From NCBI GenBank assembly GCA_029449245.1, contig JANATF010000016.1:248001-312000 (forward strand): 64,000 nucleotides of DNA. The letters are read 5' to 3'. Source of the stretch: Mortierella alpina (lineage: Eukaryota > Mortierellomycota > Mortierellomycetes > Mortierellales > Mortierellaceae). Within the stretch, counting starts at the first letter, position 1. Every line of letters starts with the position of its first letter. Shown one piece after another: positions 11,809-21,700 of the stretch. The notes beneath the pieces were generated by a model. That model ran no database searches and was not told where the DNA came from. It saw only the letters and a list, made by a program, of their open reading frames with translations. A program made the translations under genes and the position numbers.

Positions 11809-12240
11809 CAGCGTCCGTCCCATGCGAGATGCCTGTTGCTGAGGATAAAAATGCAATGCAGCGCGTCCCAAAGGACTTGCTTAGTCAAACTCCTGTAGGA
11901 CGCGTTATCCTGTGCACACAGCCAAAGTCAAGAAGTTTCTTGGCGCCGTAAAAGTAAATTATTTTCGTGTGAGCATTGAAACGGCAACGCCTCCTCTGTC
12001 CATCCGCACATGAATCCTAGTTTGCTGACGTTTCTGCATCGTGCGCGTCCCTGTTTAAGTTTACTCAACCTTATCGCCAAGTGCTCGTAGTTGTTGCAAG
12101 CAGAGAAGCATGCTGCGCTGAGCAGGCTCTAAGTTTCGCCTGTCCAAAAAAATACTGCGCTCTTTATCAGATCCAACTATTACTATCTTGTGATCGTTCT
12201 ACATTTGGTATGTGTTTGTCTTGCAGTTCAACTTGATCCA

Positions 12241-13826
12241 TTAAAAAAAGGTCAAGGCTGCGCGGCCAAAGTCAGTGCCCAAGTGTATGTGTGGTCCTTC
12301 AGTCTCGTAATCAGGGACCTCGTCGTCCTCGCCCTGCCTGAGGTACTTTTTGCCAATCTTTTGGTTGCGGGTGTTCTTTTCGTACTCAATGATACTGGAG
12401 CTCCCATTAACTTCGACCACTCTGACAGACCCCATCGTTGTGCGCAGTTCAAGATCGCCCAGGAAGTTGTCAGACTAATGATGGTGAGAGGTACGAAAAA
12501 AAATAATAGCATGTTCAGTGTCGAATCTCTTTTCTTCTTCACTGCCACCACGATCACGCAGTTCGACATCCTTACCACCTCAACATCGATAGCACCTAAA
12601 ACACTGCTGGCATCGAACATCAAGACTTGCTCGTCCTCAAGATTAATGGAGACGCGGCTTTGCCCCACTTCCGACCTGGCTTTAACACGTACTACGCTAG
12701 GAGCACTTCTCGTGGCAAATACAGATCTTGACTCTGGAGATGCTTGAATGTCAAGGGTGAGAGCACCTGAAGCCGAGGTTAGCTCCACCTCATGCTGCAG
12801 AAGATCTCCTGTGCCATCTCTTTGCTCGTCCTCAAAAAGTCGAGGCACGATTGCATTCATGGAGATAGGCCCAACAGCGTTGGACACATTCGCTTTCAAC
12901 ACAGCGCCTGCTGGTGCAGTTATCGAGGAGATGTTGATTGGGCCTGCGGCGGTCTTAGCTGTAAAGTCGCGCGCCAGAACCCCTTGGTCATGAATATCAA
13001 TACGTCCAACGGCGGACTCGATCTTGAGCTGCTCAAATGCGACAGTGTCTAGAGCGCGGGTGTGGACGTCCATGATGGCTCCCTCGATAGTGAGGCGACC
13101 ATACTTTGTGAGCGATTCTGGGAGCGTAATGAGGACCTCGACATTGGCACAGAACCTGTGATGCTCGTTGCGTCGGCGGTCATGGTGATGGCGATGATGG
13201 TGCTTATCCTCGTCGGCCCAGATCAGGATATCGAAGTTGTTGCCTTCCTCGTGGACGCGGACGTGCATGCCATGGTGTCTGTATTCTTTGGTGTGGATGT
13301 CCAAAATCAGGGCGTTTTTGAAAAAGTCGCCGTCTTGCTCAGGATCGTGCGGTTTGCTGACATTGGCAACGATGACGATAGAGGGAGTTTCTATAATGTC
13401 GCTGGTGGTGACCCCAACGCTGGTGACGAGGTTGCCCTTCCCAAACTTAAAATCGATGTTGCTTGCGTTCGTATAAAATTTGAAAGGTCCCTCCCAAGGA
13501 ACCAAGTGGTCTCGGCACTCTTGACGATCACCATCGCTTGGGCGATAACCGCCTTTGTAGTAGGATCCAGGGCGGCTGTGTCCGAGCAGTGACCAGCATA
13601 TGCAACCGATGAGCACAGCCATGAATGTACGCCGAGCAAAGGTCCGCTTCCGCGAGTTGTTATGTGCTCCGCTTACGCCTACAAACGCGATGATGAGAGA
13701 TGGCTCAAGAATTTGGCGGTGATGTGCGACCGAGTCGTGACTTACAGTGTCTGCAGAGGATGCCTCGGGTGCAGCCCAGCGCAGGCTGGTGAAGGAGAGG
13801 CTGCTCCTCTCCAAGGGGAATGGCAA
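12241..13826 (-). CDS. DUF4097-like putative adhesin/beta-helix membrane protein (1)
   Basis: Two exons (13826-12576 and 12474-12241) join as AIDVEV|SDNFLGDLELRTTMG to about 494 residues. The N-terminus is basic (SRKRTFARR) and is followed by one hydrophobic segment (MAVLIGCICWSLLGHS), so a single-pass type II membrane or secreted protein is likely. The rest has repeating short beta-strand units with Gly/Ile/Asp turns (GRIDIHDQGVLARDF, GPINISSITAP, GAIDVEV), as in DUF4097 bacterial/fungal adhesin-like solenoids. A His-rich stretch (HHHRHHHDRRRNEHH) may bind metal. The true start could be internal at 13622, or an extra 5' intron may exist. Function is unknown; the paralogue is at 32400-33947 and a broken copy is at 8257-10003. 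Confidence 0.72.
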
Positions 13827-14150
13827 TGGGTCCTTTTTCGTTCATTATTGCTTCCTTGGAACAACGGGAGATTGGTGTGTGGAAACGAGGGGTGGGGGTA
13901 CTGAAGTGCGCAAGGTGTGTTATTTAAGCACCTGCGAGCAGTTCTTGGCACACTCTTGGCCAACAAACCCTTTCTCTCTCACGCCGCCCCTTGTGGAACG
14001 TTGGAGAGGACAGGAAGAAAACAGTCGACGAGGAACGCGGCGACAGGGGTTCGTTTGTTTGCTCTCGCTACCAACGACCATCGGTCCTCAACGATCATAT
14101 TTATTTACAAACAACCCTCTCTCGCCCTACAGCTCGGCCCGTCTCCTCAG
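13827..14150. promoter_or_regulatory. Divergent promoter region
   Basis: 324 bases separate the start of the DUF4097-like gene (minus) from the F-box gene (plus). The spacer must hold both promoters; I see no clear TATA pair. Confidence 0.4.
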
Positions 14151-15956
14151 ATGCAACAGCGCGCGCTCAGTCCGTTGGATCTCCCCGAGATTGTCCTTCT
14201 CATCGAAGCCTTTCTTCCTCCATCGCCACGCCATCTCCACGCCTGCACTCTTGTCTGCACACAATGGCACCGAGTGTTCAACCCGATCCTCTGGAGATCC
14301 CTCCACCTAATGGGTGGCCAAGACCACTCGCCTGCGACTGTGGCCGCCCTTGAACACTATGGGCAGCATGTGCGAGAGATGACAGCAGTAATTCCCTACG
14401 ACAACAGCCTCAGTACGGCCCACAATGTTGAATTTCTCGGGACACACTGCACAGCTCTTCACCGCTGCACATTCGAGGTGCTGAAGGAGAACATGAATGC
14501 ATGTGAAGAGCACGCAGTGCGGCTGGAGCGACGAGGCATCTCCTTCTGGGAGTTGTGCGGATGGCCACATCTCAATAGCACAGGGTCGTACAAGCAAGTC
14601 TCGTTGTTGACGGAGCCCAGTCGTTGGCAGCTGCCCACAAAGCTGCTCCACAGCGGTCTACTTGCCAACACACTGCACACCTTGGACCTGAGCTTCTCCG
14701 CAGACGTGTACTCTGACACCGTCCTGCCGTGCCTTACCCATGCCAAGACATTTATGGGGCTACTGCAGGGTCTGAGGGTGTTACGGCTGGGACCACAGGT
14801 ACGCTCTAGTGGACTCTTTGTGGAGCATTTGCCCGTATCCCAGGTGCACGCTTTTCTGGACGCCTTCCCAAAGCTGGATGAGCTCTCAACAGGATACCTC
14901 CTTGTACAGAATGATCTCACTTCCACTTACGCGCCTGAGAGCCACCTTAGCAAGAAATTGCAGATGGTACGGCGCCAGTCGCTCAGGACCATTTGTATGT
15001 TTCCGGAGTGCGCCCAAGCTCTGTCCAGTCTGCTATCCCGCTGCAGCGACTCGCTCACAGAGCTCAGGTTGTTCAACACAGCTGAAACCATCCTGCTCCC
15101 AGTCATCCCAGGACTATGCCCGCATTTGCGATCGCTGGCGTATGATGGACCAAGCCGTCCTGATGCTGACCAGGATGGCTACTGGGATTGGCAGGGCTTT
15201 TTCGCTCAGATGCCTGACTTGACGTCGCTTGAGGTCTCTGGGATCGAGCTGCCACATGCCGTTTACCTTGCGATTACAATCCATTGCCGTAAACTTCAGA
15301 TCATCAAAGACGATAGCAGCTGCCAGATGTGGAGGGCACATGCCGATCTCATGGGGAATTGTCACCTCCTGCGGAAAGTGCACTACAACCGACGTTTAAC
15401 AGTAGATTTTTTTCAACGTCTCGAGTGCATGATGGACGACTATTTCATTTCTGGCACCTTTGATGACGGCCATGAACAGCCAGCTCCGCTACCGATGGAA
15501 TCGAATCAAGAGCCAAGTGTTCCGAGATCCATCTGCCCATTTCAGTACTTGGTATCGTTGGAGCTGACGCAAGTCCACCTCCTGTCAGATAGCTTCAACA
15601 ACAGCTTGCGGAACGCTATTCGACTGATGACGAAGCTCAAGGTGTTGACGATAATAGGATGTGGTCTAACAAGGCACGCAGTCATCCATCACCGCATCTA
15701 CAAACACGGCTGGGAGGCAAGAGAGGACTACCCGTCAGATCGGGAGATGTACGAGTATCCCATTGAGAGATTAACCATGTATACATTTGCTGAGGAGCTG
15801 TCTGACTCTGAGCTGAAGGAGTGGGTTCGTCTGATGCCTCTATTGACATCGATGGAGCTGGCGAGTGGGCAAGGATATAACCGGAATGGCATTGCATCCA
15901 TCAGAATGGGTACTATCCCTCCCATGGTCCCTAGTCCTCATGGATACCACGAATAA
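14151..15956 (+). CDS. F-box/leucine-rich-repeat-like protein
   Basis: A single-exon 601-residue protein starting MQQRALSPLDLPEIVLLIEA. Residues 6-50 fit an F-box (LPEIVLLIEAFLPP...CTLVCTQWHRVFNPILWRSLHL), the Skp1-binding part of SCF ubiquitin ligases. The remainder has irregular leucine-rich repeats (LHTLDLSF, LRVLRLGPQV, LTSLEVSGIEL, LVSLELTQVHL, LKVLTIIGCGL) that would select substrates. The open frame extends 78 codons upstream, but I chose this ATG because the F-box begins just after it and the upstream part looks like leader. Such genes form a large, fast-changing family in Mortierella-type fungi; the substrate is unknown. Confidence 0.85.
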   Translation: MQQRALSPLDLPEIVLLIEAFLPPSPRHLHACTLVCTQWHRVFNPILWRSLHLMGGQDHSPATVAALEHYGQHVREMTAVIPYDNSLSTAHNVEFLGTHCTALHRCTFEVLKENMNACEEHAVRLERRGISFWELCGWPHLNSTGSYKQVSLLTEPSRWQLPTKLLHSGLLANTLHTLDLSFSADVYSDTVLPCLTHAKTFMGLLQGLRVLRLGPQVRSSGLFVEHLPVSQVHAFLDAFPKLDELSTGYLLVQNDLTSTYAPESHLSKKLQMVRRQSLRTICMFPECAQALSSLLSRCSDSLTELRLFNTAETILLPVIPGLCPHLRSLAYDGPSRPDADQDGYWDWQGFFAQMPDLTSLEVSGIELPHAVYLAITIHCRKLQIIKDDSSCQMWRAHADLMGNCHLLRKVHYNRRLTVDFFQRLECMMDDYFISGTFDDGHEQPAPLPMESNQEPSVPRSICPFQYLVSLELTQVHLLSDSFNNSLRNAIRLMTKLKVLTIIGCGLTRHAVIHHRIYKHGWEAREDYPSDREMYEYPIERLTMYTFAEELSDSELKEWVRLMPLLTSMELASGQGYNRNGIASIRMGTIPPMVPSPHGYHE

Positions 15957-18716
15957 ACAATGTGCACACTATGCCAAAGCACAATTCCTGCCACATCTGC
16001 ACTGTGTTTTTGATTGCTCTTCCCAGTCTTGACATCACAAGTTACCGTTTGGATTCATGTGTTTTCCACACGCTTCAACGAACAGAACTGCTACACGTTC
16101 ATTGAAATGCTTTCCGGTTCGCATGGCGACTGCCTCAAATGTTACGCCTCATTGACTCCCGCAAAACGGGAATGCAGAGCCACAGACCTCCTGTTTAGCG
16201 GTAAAAAACAATCATCCTCACTTTTTGAACGCAATACACCCCTGAGTACCCAGGCATAGAAAAAGAACACCGATGCATTGCGTCTCGCTTGCAGGACCCA
16301 CGAGATGATATGGCAGAATGCAGCCGCATATTGCGCATGGAGCTGTGTTTCAAGAATGGAATGTGTGTCCATTGGTATAAATAGCGGTGGCTATTTGCTC
16401 GAGGCACGCTACGGCGGACCTCTGCTTTCTCCCAATGGTAAGAAATCGCTATGTACTGACCGAGGTTAAGAGTACATCTCGCCCATACTCGCTTTGAAGC
16501 AGGCAAGTTCGGGGGATATGGATGGAGGGGCGGTGCTGCAGTAGAGAGGTGGCAGGCGTCAAACCGAGGAGGGCTCTCGAAGAGGGACGGTACCGAAAGT
16601 GGGAGAAACGAGCGCGAGGGAGAGTACATGCGAACTCTGTAACAAAAGTTGTTGCGATGCACCTGTGTTGTATTACGGTGTCTAAAGCTGCAGCTAATTT
16701 GCAGTGTTTTGTGTTGCAGACGCCTCAAGCGCAGCTCTCCCTGACTCCAACCCCTTCGTGCCTTGATGGCTCTATCATGGCTCTATGTTCTTTTCACTCT
16801 TCCTCTCTTCCTGTCTGTCGCTGAACTGCAACTACTGAATACTTCGGCCAGCCTTCGTGTGCTCCTCTTCCTGGCTTGTTACAACGCACCTTCTCCTGCT
16901 TCTCGTCGATAGCACATCTTTGTCACTCGGCTTCCGTTTACTTTGACGCCTTCCGCCGTCATTAGCCGTCATAACAGCCACTGGTCAACTGGTCCCCCAG
17001 GTCCGGAGCAATGACAATCGGCCTTGTACCTGTATCTTAAGGTAATGGCGGTTCCATGCTGTGCGCGCAGGCTCCCGTGCATAGCGAAGATGCCCAAGGC
17101 TAGTCGGACGATGACCAGACTGGCCTGAAGCCTCCCTTTTTTTCATTGCATCCATTGCCTTTTCTGCATTGGTGTTCATAATGGCTCTTTTTCCTGGCTC
17201 AACGGACCTGTACTTCTGCCCCCTTGTCCCTTGACTGTTCATTATAAGTGTCTTCAAAGGGACATTGGCCGGTTGAGCTGCATGTATTGGACCTGCGAGA
17301 AGCCAACCTTTTGATCCCCGATTAATGGATGCTGCAGAAACCCCACTTCCTCCTTCCCATGTATTGTAATTGAAGGTCAACTCGACCAAACCTTGCTGTT
17401 TTTCTTTCACTTTGCACCCCTCATTCCCGCGTATTCCTGTCACTTTTGCTCGCAGTCGCCATCGTGGCACCACCTCCCAGGACGCCTCGGAGAAGACACT
17501 CATGTATGTAGTCTATTAGAAGCACATCACCACTCAGCATTCTCCACTCATTTTTATGGATGCACCCCTCCTCTCCTGCCATGTACTTCGTACTCTACTG
17601 CTATGTCTTGCACATTTCTACGCTACACGCGGCTTTGTCCATTTCTTCAGGCCTGGCCAAGGACTCGTAGTTACCTTGGTGCTGGCGATAGCTCTTGGCG
17701 CCTTCTATCTATCGCTCGGCCGCCCACTCCCATCAATGGCTCGCGACTTACTGCAACGAGTACATTCGCAAAAGAGCGATGCACAGTCAAGGAGAAAACG
17801 TGGAGAGCGGGGAGCGGGGAGGGAAATAAAGTGAGAGTGGGATATTTGCCGCGAAAACAGCGTGAGACCTGGTCGCTGTCCAGGTCGCTGTCCCTATTTG
17901 CAAAGACGCACTGACCACCCGCCGGCCATCTCCACTCTCATGATCCATAATTCTTCGCCCGGCCGCCATTGTGCACCTGCCGTATTTCAGCAGTGATGCC
18001 TCCTTTTCTTTATCATCGTTCCTGTTCTCTTCCTTTTTCTTGATACTCTGGCCTCTCCTCTGTGTTCTCTCCATGCCATGCGCGTGCGTTGCGGCTCTCA
18101 CCTCCGTTCTTCCTCAGCAACGCCCCTTCCCCCTTCAACGTCCATTTATCCGTTGGCTATTTTATTAGTTGGTTGCAACTCCATCACTGTTGACATCTCA
18201 CCTCCCATTCGGTCCCCATTCTCCAGTTCCTCATGAACACATTCACGCATCCGTCTGACCTATGTGTGTGCCTGCCGGGAGTTCACCATTACTAACCCTT
18301 TCTGCCTCATTCATGTGATGGTTGAATGAATGCACTTCACTAACCTTTGCGCATTTCTCTCCTCTGTCCTCACCTAATCCTTCTACTTCTCTCTACTAAC
18401 TTTCTTCTGTGCCTGTGTGCTTTTATCGTGTCCGTGTATTTGTGTCTGTGTGTGTGTGTGGGTGTGGGTGTTGTGTATGTGTATGTGCATGGGTGCTTCT
18501 TACCGACGGTATCGACTTCGACATCTGGGCTTCAACGACCTCAGGATTCGACATCTCTGACTAGGCAGGCCCACCCACCTCCCCCACTACGCAGACTCCA
18601 CCGCGATCAACCCTTTCCTCTTCCCTTCACCTCTTCTCAGCTATCATCTCGAAAAACCATTCAAGTTACACACTCTTTCGACCTAATCCCATCCACCCTT
18701 TTACTCCTCACCTACA
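15957..18716. other. Long gene-poor region upstream of the Msb1-like gene
   Basis: This 2.8 kb stretch has no gene I can defend. A TATAAATAG at 16376-16384 (plus) is followed by possible splice signals (a GTAAG donor near 16440 and an AG near 16500), so a spliced leader or non-coding transcript is possible. A 172-codon minus-strand open frame (16985-17503) has no recognisable features. From about 18340 the sequence turns pyrimidine-rich with a GT microsatellite (about 18437-18490), as expected for the leader of the gene at 18717. Confidence 0.35.
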
Positions 18717-21700
18717 ATGTCCGTGCGACTCGTCTCCAGCGCCAAGAATCTGCGAGAGCAGTTCAAAGGCCCCAATACTGGTGGCAACAACCTTGTGGCA
18801 TCCAGCAACGCTAGTATCTACACGGCCTCAAGTGGCGTCACGCGAGCCGGCAATCTCGAGCCCCCTAATGGATCCCCTGTCTCGCGACAGGGAAGTCTTC
18901 TTCGTTCCACCAGCAATGGCACCCTTCGCCGTACAAGAAGCATACAGCAGAGGAAAGGAATCATTTCCAAAGTTTTTGCGGACGATGAGCAGAGCCCTCA
19001 CTCGGCTCTTCCCGACTTGTCCATGGAGATGACTCTTCTCATCGTCAAGCGCTGTATCAAAGAAATCCGTGAGCGAGGCAAGTGCAATATCATAGGTGCT
19101 TGTGCCTCTCTTAGCATATGTACACGATATTAACCGCTCCTATCGCTCGGTTCACACTCCAGGACTCACAACCAAAGGCATCCTGCGACAGGTTCAAATG
19201 GGGCAAAACCAGAAGGTTGTGATTGATACGATTCGCATGATTCTCGACGATGATGTGAGCACGGAGCTCTCGCCTCTACACCAAGTCGACATCCATCTGG
19301 TCGCACATGCCATGAAGTGGGCCATCCGATACTCCGAAGAAACACTTGTGACATATGAGGACTACCAGGCTCTCTACCTCAATCAAGGTAATGATCATCT
19401 TCATTCTCTGCGGATCGCTATCTCGAAAATGTCTGCTCACACTACTTTTATCTCCTCGAACTAGACCGAAACTTCTCACGATTCGTCCACGACCTTCCGC
19501 CAACAAATCGTGCTATTCTTCTCGATCTCTTCTCCCTCTGCGCCGATGTGACCCTTCTTGCCCATCTAAATAACATGACCCTAGTCTCTGTCGCCAAGGC
19601 TATCTCCTTGAGCATCATGGCGGAACCTGAGCGCGAGTTCACCACTTTTGACGCGTCACTTCAACAGCGCAATCTGTGGGGTGCTGCCTCTGAGGATTTG
19701 CTCCGTGCCTTCCTGCGCATCAAGACCACGTATGACTTGGCTAGGATCGAGCAGGAGGACGAGGTCGATGAAAACAGATACATCTGCAACGAGACGCGCG
19801 TCCTCAAGAGCGCTCGACAGCGTCCCACTGGTGGCGACGATCAACCACGCGTGGCTCTTCCCGCGCGACTCGACATTTCTGTGCCATCCAGCGCCAACTC
19901 CAGCTCTATTGGATGGTCCGGCAATAATGGACCGATGAGCGCCTGCACGCCTCGCAGCTATGCAACTGCCAACGGGTATTTTGACAATGTTCTTCCTCCG
20001 CATTCGGCATCCCCATATACGCATTCGCACGCTGGAGGCATGTTTGGAGCCTCGCTGTCACGCTCACAATCCTTGGCAAAGTCAGAGGCGTCCAACTCTC
20101 GTCCTCTCTCTCCTGCGGCCCATCACGACGACGATGTTACGGAGTATGAGGAGCTTATGCAGGACAAGGCCCACTTCACTCGAATTCGCCAGGACCCGAA
20201 CAACTTGCTTCGACCTGCTGAGCCCATTCGCCGAAGATCATCTGTCACAGATCTCGAAAATCTGTACATGCTTCCAATGGACATTGCAGCGCCTACAGAC
20301 GGCTATGAGTCGGACCCAGAGGTGTCACACAAGCACAAGGGGTCAAGCACCGAAGACTCCTTGATCCCCGACTTTGCAGATGGTCTCGGCTGGGACTTTA
20401 ACAGGGCGGTTGATTTGGAGACAAGCACGCTGCCATCATTAACCAGCTTCCAGAATCGACCTGAAAACAAGTGTGGTGTCATTCGATCCAATAGTGCCAG
20501 TAGCAATGGAAGCGGCATAGGACCCAATGGGCCAGGCTACGCAGGATCGCCTCGAAGCATTCGTGATCTCTCCAAGCAGCAGTTACATGCCATGCGACTC
20601 CGGCAACTGCAGGATCAGCACTCTTCCGAGTTTCCTCCGCTTCATCGCGCTCAATCACAGCAGGATCTGTTGGTTGGCGATGACTCTCCGTCGCCTATGG
20701 ATTCACCCATCCCAGGGGCGGCGAACTCTAGTCGTGCGCGTGTCAGCCACGCTATCCACCCTAGCAATCAGCACCAGCAGACAGGCAGGCACTCGCCTCC
20801 GAAACGCAACTCTGGTCTTCGGCGCTCCATCTCCTTGGACCCCTTCATTACACATGGCCGTATCCACAAGACACCGACTGATCTTCAGAATGACCTTCTG
20901 ACGCGTGAACTTGCGCTGAAGGTCGAGAGAGACTTGGTTGCAGAGGACATCCGTATGCAGCTCCTCAAGGTCCGAAATGCAGACCAGCAGGATGGGGCCA
21001 GGGTCAATTCAGAGTTTGAACTTGAGTCATCCCCGCAAGACCTAGAGCCATTGCCCGGCATGTCGTCTCGACGACCATCCCTGTTGCCCACGGATGAGCG
21101 GCCTGTTCTTTCACGAAGGCCGTCTCTCTTGCCCACAGATGAGCGACCTGTCCTATCCACGGCATCCTCTCGGCGCCCTTCGCTTCTTTCATCCGATGAG
21201 AGACCGATCATGTCGGCATTGTCATCGCGACGACCTTCACTCCTTCCCTCCGACGAAAGGCCCTCTATACTCACTCGAAGACCTTCCTTTCTGGCAACGG
21301 ATTACTCTATGAACCCAAAACCAATGTTCGGGCTCGATATGGACATCTTTCCGATCTCACCTCTTGACCCTGGGCCTCTCCACCCCTTCCAGCTGGAGGG
21401 TGATGGTCCAAGAAAGTTCGAAAACGCATCACGGCCCAGGGAACTCGAGGTGAACGTGATTTTCAACCCCAACCCCCTGTCGGCGCCTGTTTCGCCCAGG
21501 GCGGAGCACAAGTCCAAATTCCAGGAGAGCTTTCCTGAGCACCCCGTTTCCCCGCCCCAAGGCTACGCTACCAGGAAAGGAAGTAATGATATGATGTCGC
21601 CCTCGACTTCGACGGTTTCTTCGCCCAAGCTGCAACGCCACGGAAGCGGCAGTCGAACTTTGAATGGCCCCCCCACGCAAAGCAGCAGTGTCGCTAGCAG

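Larger units (their letters stand above)
10004..12686. repeat. Tandem duplication, unit 2
   Basis: The counterpart of 5993-10003 begins directly after unit 1. It contains quinone reductase copy 2 and the 3' end of the intact DUF4097-like gene. Bases 10604-11951 match 6599-7946 at a constant offset of 4005 without indels. Similarity drops before about 10380 and after about 12163. Confidence 0.88.

Noticed and set aside
239-12240. P450s plus quinone reductases as a secondary-metabolite gene cluster
   Set aside because: No polyketide synthase, NRPS, terpene synthase, methyltransferase or cluster regulator is present; tandem duplication explains the proximity.
13827-13966. Upstream start for the DUF4097-like gene beyond 13826
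   Set aside because: Upstream sequence belongs to the divergent promoter of the F-box gene and adds no conserved residues.
16985-17503. 172-codon minus-strand open frame
   Set aside because: No recognisable domain, signal or splice context; the length is within chance for this base composition.
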